This document shows, in pieces, positions 1 to 12,647 of a stretch of 64,000 nt of DNA. Both the position numbers and the translations under genes were made by a program. Origin of the DNA: Heterobasidion occidentale (lineage: Eukaryota > Basidiomycota > Agaricomycetes > Russulales > Bondarzewiaceae); NCBI GenBank assembly GCA_039111635.1, contig JBCAQO010000011.1:1612001-1676000 (forward strand). The letters run 5' to 3'. The notes below the pieces were generated by a model. The model did no database searches and was not told the DNA's origin. It saw only the letters and a list, made by a program, of their open reading frames with translations. How positions within the stretch are numbered: the stretch's first letter is position 1; each line of letters starts with the position of its first letter.

Positions 1-2640
1 ATGAGCGCGGGTGCAAAAGATCAGAAGTATAGAAGGTTGCAATCATCAATCACAGTTGGCACATAGCATACGGCCAGCCATCACATATTGGAGGGGAAGG
101 GAGACTCGGTATAGAGAAGTACGATGCAGTCAGCCGAAACCGAGATAGCATGATGGCATAAAAGATCAAACACAGATAAAGCGAGATATTCTATGGTGAG
201 CCGTCAAGAAGCAGTTTCGCCGGGTATTGTCTCGTAGCACTGGCTATAACGCATACCATCCTCGTGATTGATATAGAATTGAGGATGCCCTTCTGTGAGC
301 CGCATGACCCTCGGCAAGAAGACGCTCACGGCAACCGAATATCCTTGTATTCGGTGTACTGCGAGATTCTTTGATAATAACCGAGTCTAGTCAAAGGCTA
401 TACAGTTGACTCTCTCCAATGGTCGCGCATCGTGCCTGTGGAGAGCGAGGTACGTCGTTGTAGACGGAGTCATACAGCAGTGATGTAGCTGGCATTGTGA
501 TATGATTCGCTACAGACCTGAAAGAACATGCGCAATAGTACAAATTGAGCAGGGATTGGAAAGGGACACACTTGTCATACGCCCTATTTGACATCAACAT
601 ACAAGGCTGTAGACATAGATGGCCTGAGAAAACACATTCAGCTCGTAGTATGAAGGCCATCGGCGCCGAATGAGTCGAGTTCAAAGCGCAGGAAAGTCAA
701 TCTAATAAGAGCATGAGGTTAGCTCATTTCTCGACTTGAGTACGGAGAGCCAAAATCAACTGAAACAGACTAAAACACATCCCACTTGAACGGCTCGTGA
801 ATTTCCGATTTTAAGTGTAGATCTGGGCGATCTTGGCATTTTTCCGCATGTCTTTGGGACTCGCCGAAGTTTGGAGCCAAAACCATAATTCTTTAAGCCA
901 CAGGCACGCGGATCAGGTACTATACTCATTGATCCATCATCTCAGCGATAGTTCGCGGCTTGACAGGAGCAAGAATGACAGAAGCAAGGTGTATTCTCTT
1001 GCAGATGCGCTGCACGTCGCACCATACAAGCGAATTTATATACGATAATTACTCATAGCCTGAAATGGAGATTGTTCACAAAAAAAGCTGCGCACGGACT
1101 CATCTCGAAATCTAAATGCGGCCGAAAGCCGGTTTCCAACACGCATAAACCGCGCGATGGCTTAATTTTCAGCTTGCGCACTGCCTACTCAGCATCTTTC
1201 TAGCCAGCCCCTTCTATGCATTCATAAAGCACCATGAACGGCTGATTGAAAGTTTTACCGAAACCGAAGCTGTTCGTGTGTGTCACTGGATCCTCCGCCA
1301 CGCTGTAGGCTCTTGACACCTTTTCTTCATCCTCGGACAATATCCCCCACGGAGAAACCGCCTGAAGACCCGTTGCATATGTAATTTGAAGCCAAAATAA
1401 AAGCCTCTATCTCGTGCATCCTTCATCCGGTCGTAGGCCAAGCCGGTCGGATCCAGCCGACGACTCCAGCACTTTGGCCCCGCACGTCTTCAGCTCGCTG
1501 ACTGCAGGGTGCATGACGACACAGGCTTCACGTTTCCCTCTCAAGCATCAAAGTGTGCTGCACTGATACCCGATAACTAATACTCGATGTTATTAGGTGC
1601 GTAGCGCTGCAGCTTGGAGAAATTCACTACATCTAGTTTTCGAAGACCGAGGGCGTCCCAGGTTTATGTTCCCCACGAAGATTCCAGAAATTCATCCAAT
1701 AGGATTGGATATAGAGTTATTCCGTGTCAACTTGTGTCAAGTGAAGCTTGTCGAATTCGAATCATTCTTGCACAAGGTCTAATACGGTTGGCATCTGCGC
1801 CGCATTCCCATACAAAAAAAATGTACATACTCTAGGAAAACCGTACAGTGGGTTCCCTACCATTCGCAAAAGACCACCAGAAGATGCCGTCAACTTAGGT
1901 GGCGTCCCTGATACAAATGTGGAAATGACTATGCTAGCCTGATGTTCAGGGTCCCGATGCGTATGACGGCTGGGTGGTCCGGCGTTGGTGTATCGAGATT
2001 CGGACCGCTGCGCTACTGGGAAGTGCGGTTCCTTGCCAAGCCCGTCTATGTCATGGGATGAAGACGAGCGCTGGTCCGCCTAGGTCTGCATTGACGCTTT
2101 TGCAGTTGCTATCAACGGGTATTTTGAAGGTATGTTGTGTCTCCATGTGTGCTACATGAACGAATTTCAGAACGCAAACGGTCCCATCTGAACTTTATCT
2201 CACGATGCATTAGCACTAATCGACGACTATTGACGGTGGGTTTTGCACGATGATGCCTGTTGATTCACTGGGGCGAAAGATTCAATATCACAATTACCAA
2301 CGTAAAGCCAACACCAAGGGGTGGGAAGACAACAGGTGCCGCGGATAACGTATGTAATGCATCAGAATTCGGGCAGTTATACTGTTATCTTGATGCCTTT
2401 CGTTTCAGTCTTTATCTTGCGCATTGCCGTATAGTGGAAGGCAGTCCTCTATCGTGATGAGCGCCTGTCCGATCCCTAGGGTCAAACCGCCAGCATCAAT
2501 CTCTCAGCATTGGATCTTAAATCGCCGTCTCACTGTACAGTTAACGCCAAGGGGCAAGAAGATCCTGCAGTTTTGCCGTGAAGAACAACCTGGGGAGTGA
2601 CAGCTGCGCAGGCATGAGCCGCGGCTGCTTGAGCAGAGAA
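1..2640. other. No supported gene
   Basis: Open frames here are short (under about 100 codons), overlap on both strands and show no motif or exon-intron pattern I recognise. No rRNA, tRNA or transposon ends were seen. It may be intergenic DNA or decayed sequence. Confidence 0.4.
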
Positions 2641-2993
2641 GTCTCAGGAAAGGTATTTAATTGGAGTGTATATTGCACAATCTTCTAGGAGCTCGCCCCG
2701 AACTTCTGCGTTTTCATACTCATCTTTCTGTGCCTCGCTATCAGCTCCTACTATCCCGATTGCAGCTATGACTCTTGACCAGTACAAACCCTCGGATTTT
2801 TGATGACCTGACGAGTATATGCCCCTCTTCCTTGCGATGGCCTTTCGTAGCTCTGACATGACGGCTGAGCAGCCCCGGATATAGCATACACGAAGTTGAA
2901 GCAGAACAACGGCGAGGACCTTCTTCACACGGAGCTCAAGGACGTGGTATACGCACACAATATGCAGATGAGGCAAGCCCGCTTCGTAGGTGC

Positions 2994-3626
2994 ATGCTCG
3001 GTTGTGATGCTGACGTGGTGTTTGAACTTTTGTCAAGGTTCGGCTTGACTCTGCTTCACCGTCACTTTGATATGGATGCCGATGAACGGGTTGTGGCATC
3101 TGGGCTGACTTCAACTCCCTGGAAGGAGACTGCCATAAACAGTGCCCGAGCCGTTGGACTCGGGTTCGTTGTTCCCTCGTCTTGGATTTTTACCGAGGGC
3201 GGAGGTGTTGTTCCTTTCGAGTATATCTTCGTGCCTAAGGGGGAAGGAAACGACATACCGTCAATTGACAATGCAGCCGCTCGGGCGTTTCTCGAGGATG
3301 CCTACAAGGTCATCCACAACCACGGTATTAGCGGGGTTCTTGGACTTCGAATCCGTCCTGGGGCTGACATTGACGAGACCCTCGAATTCACGGTCGGGAG
3401 GGCGAACATCAATCTGCTCTCCAAACCGGACAATGTGAGTTTTTATATTCCATGGTCGCGTGTTATGTGGCAGCTGACCACTCTCAATCGTTCTGTCCAT
3501 TTTCAGGGATCCAGCATCCCTACAGCTTGGTACTATGGTCCCAACAAGATTGATGGATGCAGGTGCAACTCTCACTGCATGCCGGAACGAGGCAGGCATA
3601 TTGTTTTGAACCATGTTCATGTTTAA
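2994..3626 (+). CDS. Hypothetical fungal protein, HRHFD type
   Basis: An open frame starts at an ATG and reads about 147 residues before a likely intron (GTGAGT near 3436, CAG near 3507), then a short last exon. The first exon carries LLHRHFD near residue 21, a PWKE stretch, VPSSWIF, VPFEYIF and then VLGLRIRP and the GRANINLL segment. The last exon reads TAWYYGPNKIDGCRC and further Cys/His residues. From memory this layout (HRHF near the N-terminus, PTSW/PYEF in the middle, a GRAN segment, then an aromatic and Cys-rich C-terminus) occurs in an uncharacterised family of ascomycete and basidiomycete proteins of about 200 residues. No enzyme function is known to me. An extra 5' exon upstream of 2994 cannot be excluded. 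The gene converges on the RNA polymerase III gene to its right. Confidence 0.6.
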   Translation: MLGCDADVVFELLSRFGLTLLHRHFDMDADERVVASGLTSTPWKETAINSARAVGLGFVVPSSWIFTEGGGVVPFEYIFVPKGEGNDIPSIDNAAARAFLEDAYKVIHNHGISGVLGLRIRPGADIDETLEFTVGRANINLLSKPDNVSFYIPWSRVMWQLTTLNRSVHFQGSSIPTAWYYGPNKIDGCRCNSHCMPERGRHIVLNHVHV

Positions 3627-3639
3627 TGTCGATGCTCCT

Positions 3640-4164
3640 CCGTCGGCGAGTGCTCCTCCTTTAAGTGTTTCATATCCAGGCTTGACCGTCATTCCCTTCC
3701 AGCGCTTCTCACTGACCCCGTCGAGCCGGCATTAAGAATGCAGTATTGTCCTATGTGTTTGCTATTTGTACCGACTCCTGACAATTTTTGATGTACGACT
3801 AGTTCTGAATCAACATATATTTGCGTTTGCGTTTATCATGATGGAACTGGGTCTCGATGTCCACCCAAAGCGAATTTTCATTGTATAGGTAACATTATCT
3901 CGCGTATAGCATGTAAATGCGCGCGAATGATCAGCCTGGGCCCTATATACACAGTCTGAGGACACATCACGCAACAATAGCATATCCAGGCGAAATCTTC
4001 TCCGATGTGTACCAACCTCAGTGTCTCTACATACAGTCTGTAATATGCATGGCTCCTCGGCGTCTCTTTATCAGGCTCTTACCCTGTATTTCTGGGACAT
4101 AATTAAGGAATCGGCCTGATATACATTCATTTACCAAGATTGAAGACAAAAAAAAGCATAGATT
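3640..4164. other. Convergent intergenic region
   Basis: This lies between the 3' ends of the plus-strand small gene and the minus-strand RPC1 gene. It is AT-richer than its neighbours and has no coding signal. It presumably holds both 3' untranslated regions; no specific signal was identified. Confidence 0.4.
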
Positions 4165-7100
4165 TCAAAGAGAACTTTCGAATAACAGCTTCCGCGGCTT
4201 GCTCAGCGCCGGGGCGGGAGAAATCAACGCAGGCCTGTCATAGAGGTCAGGTCGATAAAGCAGGAATTAGCAAGCAAGAAACAGGACATACATGGACGTC
4301 CCGCAATTGGCAGCTGGGTTTCCCATGATGATGCTTTCAGACACACCGGCGATACTATCCATCTTGCTACATGCTGACGCATCAAACAGGTGGTCCGTCG
4401 TCTTCTCAAACGACGCGAGCATCAGGACGCTGTCCTTCATTTTCGCCACACCGAAGCGGGTGATGCCCAGTACTTCGCCCTGTGCAATTGAAATGTGTTG
4501 TGGTTTGGTGAATGTCGAATCAAAGAAAATCAGACAGACCTTATAGGTCATGATATCTCCAAGCAGCATGACATGTCGAGGATCGATGCTCATCCCATGC
4601 GACTGCATCGTGAACTGGATCTCGTCGATAATTGTTTGTCGCGCGGATTCGATACCTAGAACCTGTGCGGCCTCAATCACATGATTGGTCGTCACCTGTT
4701 CTCCAACAATGCCTGAAAAGTATTCTTTTAGGCTAAGTTATGTTTGCAGCAAGCGACTCGGTCAGACCTTCAGTCACCATGACCTTCTTCAAGCCACATC
4801 CCTCGACGAGTAGCTCGTTGTTGCCCTTCTTGCCGCGCTCGTTGTCACGCTCGATCTTATTGATAACCGCACGCGAGATCGTAGCAACACCCTGAGCAGG
4901 GAGAGTGAGGTGTGTTCGAAGGCTGTGAGTGGCAAGATCTACCTTTACTACAATGCTGGGTAGAGCTCGTTTGATTTCGCACATGCGGTAATATTTATCG
5001 AGCCCGTCGATGTATATTCTGAGACGATTTCGAAGAGGGAGAATAGTTATACTCTGCTGATCCATCAGATACAGATTGTCATGTAAGTAGATGCTACACT
5101 GACCTCTTGCTTAATCTTGAGCTTCCGGGAGGCAACGATCGCCCACTTGACATCGTCAAGAGTCAATTCAAGCTAACATGTTGTTGATATTGAGCGTTCT
5201 CCGTTGCGATAAAGAGGACCACGAACCTGGAGCTTCTGCACGCTTTCCATGTCAATGAGGACACCAACGTACATGTACTCAGGTGCCCAAGCCTCTTCTA
5301 TCACTGCTGCAACCTGCGGGGCAGACATAAGGCGTCCTGAAAATGACACCTAGATGATGGCGATGCATTACAGCACTCACATCTCCCAGAAGCGTCTTTT
5401 CTAATCTTCCCTTCACGATCCGAGCCGAGGCCTCCGAGTCCGCTGTGACGAGCTTGCAGCTGATGATAGGTGTGCTAATAATCTTGGCCGCATTTATGAT
5501 CTCTTTTATTCGTGGTACGCCGAGTGTGACATTCATGGTTGCGACGCCAGCAAAATGGAACGTCTTGAGCGTCATCTGAGTGCCAGGCTCGCCGATAGAC
5601 TGAGCGCCAACAGCGCCAACGGTGGATCCTATCGCGAGAAAGGCATAGGTCAATGTAGGCTGGAGAGGGAAGAGGAGAATGGGTATACCAGGCTCGATTT
5701 TTGCTTTGGTGTACTTTATCCAAGCCATATAGAGAAATGTCGTCAGTTGCTCCTGCGTAATCCTGGATATCTTGTCAACAAAGGCTTCATCCGCGTCTGC
5801 ATGCTAACTAGTTTAGCGAACTAATAATCATGATTATCCAGCGGCTACGTTTACCTGACGCGCCTATCGACAAGTCGGTGTCCTCATCCCACTCGCTGTT
5901 GCGCTCCAGAGCCTCGAACATTCCGCGGCTCCTTCGTGCATCAACCAGGGGCTGAATAACATGATCTTGAATAAAGTTGCGGATAGTTGCAATGTAGACC
6001 GCCGTGCAATCGCGGAGGAACTTCGGCTGCGAAAGTTCTTGGTCCACGATTTCCATGATCTCGTACGGAAGCAAGCCACGCGCTGAGCGTGAAGTAGTAG
6101 CCTGTATCAAGGCTGTTGAAGGAAAAAACATGACCGCAAAGAGGTTTGACGCACTCTGGCGTGTTTCCACGCTCGCACAAAATCAATTGGCTGCGAATCG
6201 CCCTCCAAACATGCTGGATCCAACCCATCGCCACCAAATGTAAACTGCACCACGCCTCCCACCGCATTCCTCACTGACAGATCATAGTGCGTTGTCAGGT
6301 CTTCCATGGCCTTCATCAGCCGTCGTTGCATATACCCTGTTTCCGCTGTCTTCACCGCAGTGTCAGTAAGGCCATCGCGTCCAGTCATAGCGTGGTGGAA
6401 GAACTCTGTCGGGGAGAGGCCCGAGTAGAACGAATTGCGAACGAACCCCTTGGATGGCGGCTCTCGCGACTTCTTCGGAAAGTGCGGAAGGGTGCGGTCC
6501 TGAAAGCCATCAGGAATGCGCTGACCGGAGATAATTTGTTGCCCGACGCATGAGACCATCTGACAAACGTTGACGGTGGAGCCTGTGCATATCGTGAGTT
6601 GGAGCTACATACAAAACAAGGGTTTGTATATTAAATAAATGGCAGCAGACCTTTCGAACCGCATGTTGCCATGATTAGTGGCGCATTGTGTCGGCTTAAC
6701 TCCTTCATACAAATGGCCGCGACATCGTCACGAACCTTGTTCAGTACTCCCGCGATCTCGCTCTCGAGAGTCTGCTCCTGGTTACATCCGGGCTTGTTGT
6801 TAAGCTTTCCCATCTTGGCAAGCGTGATTAAGTCCAAACATTTTGCATACGCAGTTTCGACAAGCTCGTCCTTTTTGTGGGAAAGAATAGGACCGGGGAT
6901 GACATCGTTGATACCTAACGAAAACCCAAAATTTGCTGCGAAGGATTTGAGTCAACTTCACTAGGATGAGAGAGTGGCACGCGCACCTAACCACCGTGCA
7001 GAGAGCTTAGCCAGCCGATTCATGGTCACTGCGGCCACTTCATGCCCATAATCTCTCAGGATGACACTGAACATCGACGTTTTCTTCCCACCTCCAACGA

Positions 7101-9484
7101 TCGCTTTGTCCACCACACCACACATGATCTCGCTGTTGACAATAACCAACCAGCCGTCATTTGGAGATAGATCTGGCGCGACCGTATGCATCCTGATCGA
7201 GTAGCATTTTGCATTTGGCTTGATCATCTCTTTGCACCTGCTTTCGACGTTGACCAAGACGTTCGACCGCTTGTTTGGCCGCATGAGCACGTTGAATACT
7301 TGTTTACCCGTCCATAGCTGCACCGGCTTCCAGATAGTAGGTGGAGGAATATCGATATGGAGGTCAGCGTCAGCCAAGTAGGAGCAAATTTGTGTGAATT
7401 GACGCCGATCGAGAAAGTTATCACGTAGGCTGAGGAGATACGAAGCTGTGATGAAATCTTGGATTGCTGCAATTACAGGCTCGCCATTCCGCGGAGTGAC
7501 GGTGTTTTTTTTAACGCTCATGAGTTCGAGAGCCTCAGTGCGAGCTTCTTCCGTCTGAGGAATATCTACAGGCTGTAGGTCAATTCGGGAATATTAACGA
7601 GAACTGCAAAAGCGCGTACGCAGGTTCATCTCATCTCCGTCGAAGTCGGCGTTGTATGGTCCACATACGCACTCGTTGAGGCGGAACGTCCGCCATGGTC
7701 GAACTCTAACCTAGTGTCGGGACCCGGGGGTGAGGGCCACGAAAATAGTCATATCGATTCAATGACATACCCTGTGACACATGATGGAGATCTAGTAGCA
7801 TGATAAGTATCAGCTTAGTCGTGGGTCTGAGTAACTGATATACCTTATGTAGACTTGGCTGGCGGTTGAACAGTGCCACGTCACCATCGACAATATGTCG
7901 TTCAACAACGTCACCATACCGCAGGCCATCTGCGATCGCATTCCGGTTCCCGAACTTGAGGTACTTTTTGGAGCCGCTGGTGCTCGCTGTCACATAGTTC
8001 GCACCCGGATGAACATCGCACCCATTCCGTACTGCCTGGCGGAGTTTCTCGATATTGAACATTGTAACGCGCTCTGGGTAGGTAAGGATCTTGGCAATCC
8101 GCTCGGGCACCGCGACTTCGTCGATACGCAAGTTGGGGTCAGGGGAAATAACGGTGCGACCGGAGAAGTCAACGCGCTTCCCTGACAGATTACCCCGAAA
8201 GCGACCCTGCTTCCCCTTGAGCCGCTGACAGAATCCACGAATGGGTTTCTGGCCCATTTGTGAAGGGACGCCGGGCATTTCCGAGTTGATGTACATAGCT
8301 ACGGAAAGCTGCAAGAATTCCCATTGCTCCTACAGGCCAGTTAGATGACATTGTCTTCTGCACCGGAGGCAAACGCACCATGAACTGCGCGGTAGGCGCA
8401 CCCTTCGCGATACCTTGCTTGAGAAGGGCGTTCGTGAAGACAATTTCGGTCAACTTGACAGTGAGGTCATCCTCGTTTGAGGCACCGTCTTGGGCAACAG
8501 ATGGACGTATGCAAACAGGAGGGACAGATATATACTGCCAGATATATTCCTCCGGTCGATTGTGCTCCGGGCGTAGGCCAAGGAGTTCACAATCCTGATA
8601 ATGTCATCAGAATACATCCTGTATCGCCGCGAGCAACGTACCTCATCCGATATCCTTTTGAACAAGTCTAAGGCCTTGAGGGGATTTAGATCCTCGTGTA
8701 CGGTTTTGTGAATGTACATCCCCAACTCTTTTTGGGCTGCAATCGCTGATGCAAACGTCCCCTTCCACTTCTCCAAATCATCTGCCGTCTTCTTCGCCCT
8801 AAATTTGTCATGGATGACCTTCAGCGCCCCTGCCTTTTTTACAACGCCATTTATTGCGGAACAGAATGGGCAATAGATCTTCTTGCGTGCAGCAGTGTTC
8901 AATGCTTTGACAATTGCAAGACGATGTACATTCTCAAGGTTGGGACGGCGGAAGCGCTTAAGAAACGCACGGCGCTCAGATTCCTCGAGAAGCACTCGTG
9001 CACAAGTCTTACGTGGAAGTTAGAGCAGATTGTAGCGATATATAGATGAAACGCACCTTGCATATACATTGAAGGACGCCAATTGTATGCTTGAAGTAAC
9101 CGATGTGAAAGACAGGGACGACGAGCTTGATGTACGCGTAGTGGCCGACACAGTCGACTGAGTTCAGTCCGCACGTCTCACAGAATGCAGCTTTCTCCGC
9201 CGTACCCTGAGGTGTACCTTCAGTTCGATTTACTGATACAATAAGATGCTCACGTACCAGCCGTCGATCTAACACCCCGTCCTTTGCCGGTGCACGCTCA
9301 GAATTTGCTGTATACAAGTCACGATGTGTGACCTCAAATTCTGAGATTTTGACAATATCCTGTGCATTGAATGTTGTGAACTGCAGGTGTTTTCTTGTGG
9401 AAACTAATTAGCACACCCTTGCGTCATTGGCATCAACGGTACGTACATGACTTTGGGTACGGAGGGGGATACGGTTTCTTTCAT
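4165..9484 (-). CDS. RPC1: RNA polymerase III largest subunit (RPC1)
   Basis: This is the largest, catalytic subunit of nuclear RNA polymerase III, which makes tRNA, 5S rRNA and U6. The ATG is the cat at 9482-9484 ([12 protein letters not shown]) and a short exon leads by intron to the conserved start [20 protein letters not shown]. Then come the N-terminal zinc region ([15 protein letters not shown], near 9160), [19 protein letters not shown] (near 8200) and the active-site [11 protein letters not shown] that binds catalytic Mg (near 7640). The bridge helix/trigger loop region reads [20 protein letters not shown] and [14 protein letters not shown] (near 6380). The C-terminal part has [20 protein letters not shown] (near 5580), [12 protein letters not shown] and [10 protein letters not shown]. 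The last exon ends [10 protein letters not shown] with the stop at 4165-4167. About ten or more small introns interrupt it. I saw no frameshift, so it is a useful control for sequence quality. Confidence 0.95.
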
Positions 9485-9882
9485 GGTCACTGGCCGGCAA
9501 GAGATGGGCGGAGGTTCAGTTCAGGTCGGAACTCGGCACCTTCCATACCGCACTCGGAACATATTTAGGCTCCGCGTCAAAATTGTATCCGGTTGCGTTG
9601 GAGAGTTTTTCCTTCCCTCCCGGCGGGCCAGTTCGCAGATATCAGGAACTTGAACGTTTGAACGTGGCACAAAGGTATGTAGGCTATGATAAAATTAATG
9701 TGCACTCGATCTCTCTCTATCCTCAGACGCACCCGGTGGTCCAACCTGCTTCTGTAACAACTTGAAACGTGTTTCCTGTGTGCCAACTCTAATTGGGGTG
9801 CTTTCTTCATTCTTCCCCGTCATTCACAAACTATGAATTCAGCTCCTGCGACCGGAAGCAATAGCTCGTACGCGCTCTGAGA
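9485..9882. other. Intergenic, RPC1 upstream region
   Basis: About 400 bases lie between the RPC1 start and the stop of the acidic-tailed gene on the same strand. This should contain the RPC1 promoter. No clear TATA box or operator was identified. Confidence 0.4.
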
Positions 9883-11495
9883 TCATTCATGGAAGACAAA
9901 TGTCGGGTTACTCATGTTTTTGTCTGCGCCATATCCTCCTTGCGAGTGCTCTTCGTCTCCCTCGTCACCTTCCCCGTTCTCCTGATCACTCTCCTCATTC
10001 TCCTTGTCACCTTCCTCATTCTCCTCGGCGTCACCCCCTTCGTCACTTCTCTCGTTCTCGATGGTGTGACTGAGGGCGTCGTCGTGCTGATCACGATCGT
10101 CGAAATCTTTGTTGTCGCTGTCTCCATCTGTATTTTCATTTGCGCTATCGCTGTCTGCGTGCTCCTGAGTTTGACATCCTGGAAAGTCCTGAAAGCTCAT
10201 CAATCGAGGGGCTTGGACGATCCCTCGACATTGCAGGCTTCGTTGTGTCGACGAATCTGGTCGACTCGCGACTGAGCTGGGAGACACCGCCTCGTGAGAT
10301 GGGTCGGTGATTGTCTGGAAGGCGGTCGAAGTAGTAGAGCGCAATTAGTTGGGGAGAACATAACGACATATCTCCAGGAACTGATCAAGAATTGCGTGTA
10401 GTCTGAACATATTCCTCGTCTTCCAGGATTGGGCATATTCTTTCTCATGTCAACGATCTGCATCTAATAGTAAAAAAAAAACCCCGAGTGGTGTAAGCGA
10501 GTCATCAGGGTGATATGATCATGGCTCGCCCCCTGTCTTTCTCCTTTTGATTCTTCAAGAATCGCGCTGCGGTGGCATACCGCACAGTAAGAGTTTAAAT
10601 ACCAGACTTTGTTACATAGGTAGACTGGACTATATCTGCCTAGAGCTGCGTTTCAGACTTTAAAAACGGGCAATAGCTGTGACACAGATTACCTGCTCCA
10701 AATATTCCAGTCCAGTGACGATAGCGATTGAGAACCCTACTGACATTGACTGCAGTTTCGGCGTGAAGGGATTTGCTATGAGAATAGGGAACAGATGATC
10801 TGCGCGAATGCGGCGCTGCGTTCCTCGTAGGGAGGTTTTCGCTGGCCATCTCTTGAAGTCAGCTTTCTGAGCGGAATCGTATGCTGGATATTGTTCAGCA
10901 CATACTCTTGAAATGGCTTAAAATCAGCTGGAACAAAAACTAGGCCGGTCGCAAGGTTGTTTCCAGTTGATTGAAGTCATGAAGCAATGCATGATACCTA
11001 GACTGATGGATGCGCTCAAGGACTCCCTGTGTGCGTACGTACTTGGCGACATTCTAGTGACGTTAACTAAGGAATTTGCGCTCAGAATACCGTTCATCGC
11101 TCCTTTCTGATAGGGCTATGAAAAAGCGAATAACGTACCTTTCCAGAGTGCGTGGAAGAGAGAGCTGTTGCGTGAGATATAACACGTACCGTATACAATG
11201 TCAACAATCTGCCCTGGTCGTGCGCGATGCAATCCAAGTGAAAGGGAAACGCGTAGTGGTCGGGAAACACGGAGGCGACGATCTCTGAGGCAACTGCATT
11301 TACAATGTATGAGCGCTAGTCGACCATTTATCATCATCACATGCTCACCTGATGCATGACGACGAGATGACCATGTTATGCACAACGTCAGCACCCACGT
11401 ACGAAGCTTCTTCTGCGACAAGTACAAAAAGTACTCACCAGCAGAGATAAGCCCTCGCTCAATGCCGCTCCCTGAACACTGTTGCTACCAGCATG
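9883..11495 (-). CDS. Unknown acidic-tailed protein, in-frame stop
   Basis: Several coding-looking exons on the minus strand join through GT-AG introns. In order they read SGIERGLISAEEASYVGADV (near 11430), VASEIVASVFPDHYAFPFHL (near 11260), VAKYVRTQGVLERIHQSRYH (near 11020), LVFVPADFKPFQEYVLNNIQ (near 10930), then HAILDQFLEICRYVLPN ending in TAA at 10345-10347. Directly after that TAA the same frame stays open for 153 codons. This tail is Ser/Thr-rich and then very acidic (Glu, Asp, Asn, Gly repeats), ending PTFVFHE at 9883. Either the true product ends at the TAA or the stop breaks a longer acidic-tailed protein. The 5' exon is not resolved. I do not recognise the family. The acidic tail resembles in composition, but not clearly in sequence, the tails of the X genes further on. 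Confidence 0.5.
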
Positions 11496-11499
11496 TACG

Positions 11500-12647
11500 A
11501 CACGCCTCATCTATGTGAACTTACACATAATCATGCGCGTATACCAGACGGGGGTCTGATCATCTCGGTAGGCATTTCCTGGCTTCCGTCTGTGATTTCG
11601 ACAGGGATGCTGCGAGTGAAAACCAAACGGGAAAGGATCGCGAGGTGATCGTGGGGTCGATGAGCGGATCTTTTGGGGGAAGGATTGGAAAATGTGTCAA
11701 AATTCGGTTGATGAGCTGCTTCTAGGAGAAAACGAGGAGATGAAGTGATGATGAGGAGAAAGGAAGATGGTCGATGGTCTGGGCTGGGAGCAGGCGCGGC
11801 GTGACAAGGGGCGTGACAAAAATTGTTTTTCGTGTGTTTGGCGCACGACCCAGTCTGGCGCGGCGCATTTTGCTTTCTTCAACTATAGTACTGCCAGGCC
11901 TCGTCATCTAATTCCTAACCCCGAAATCATACAGTTTCATAGAATATACACCAATTTTAGATATCAATCTGAAGGCTCGACTCTCGGTGACCTACGCATT
12001 GCTAATTTTTCGCAAGCTTAGGCTGCGCAAGTCGAGAAAACAAAGTATGTGTTCTTTGCCGTTAATGGCTTCGGAGAGACTGAAATCGGTATCTTTGTTA
12101 CCAATAGTGGATGCCTCCTGGTGCCTCACATCGTGTCCAACATAAATCGATCCATCGTACATGATCGACCCTACATTTTCAACATGCGCCTGCCAACATC
12201 AGTATCAACGCAAATTTCTATGGCTCCTCACGTTGTTGAAAGGTTGCTAGAGCCGCTCGCGTGGTGTGTTTCGGGTCGGTACGTTAAAAAAATAGTCAAT
12301 GTCGCCGGCTTTTTTACTTAGCCTATGAATACTACGCCAGATCATCCTCACGTCCTTCTAGTCGAGATAGGATGAATCTTCAATTTGCCACTCATGGAAC
12401 AGCATACGGAACTCTCAGGAGCATGATAGACGCACTGATGCACGAGGCAAATAGTGGATTCCTGTAAGTCCGGAGTCATGAGCTGATTCCAAGACTGGAT
12501 ATTGGCTTTATAAATAGGATGCGTGAGACTACAGTCCGGTTACATACAGGCGTCTGTCAAGAAGTAAGTTACCGAGAATGAGAGGTGGGCATGAGGCTCA
12601 CCACCTCGTGTTTATCCAGGACTCACTCATCCTTCAACATCCACTCG
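11500..12647. other. Divergent upstream region before the DUF3638 gene
   Basis: The region lies between the minus-strand acidic-tailed gene and the plus-strand DUF6606/DUF3638 gene, so it probably holds two promoters. A short frame at about 12372-12462 (MNLQFATHGTAYGTLRSM) followed by GTAAGT is coding-like and could be a 5' exon. I could not join it convincingly to the DUF6606 start. Confidence 0.35.

Noticed and set aside
2644..2991. Open minus-strand frame of about 115 codons reading ELRKAIARKRGIYSSGHQKS and EAQKDEYENAEVRGELLED
   Set aside because: It looks somewhat protein-like but overlaps the start region of the opposite-strand gene, has no recognisable motif and no convincing upstream exon. 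Not called as a gene without transcript support.
9889..10275. Plus-strand frame rich in Leu, Val and Ile, looking like membrane helices
   Set aside because: It is the antisense of the acidic Glu/Asp tail on the minus strand. The same effect explains 25014-25298 and 58937-59221.
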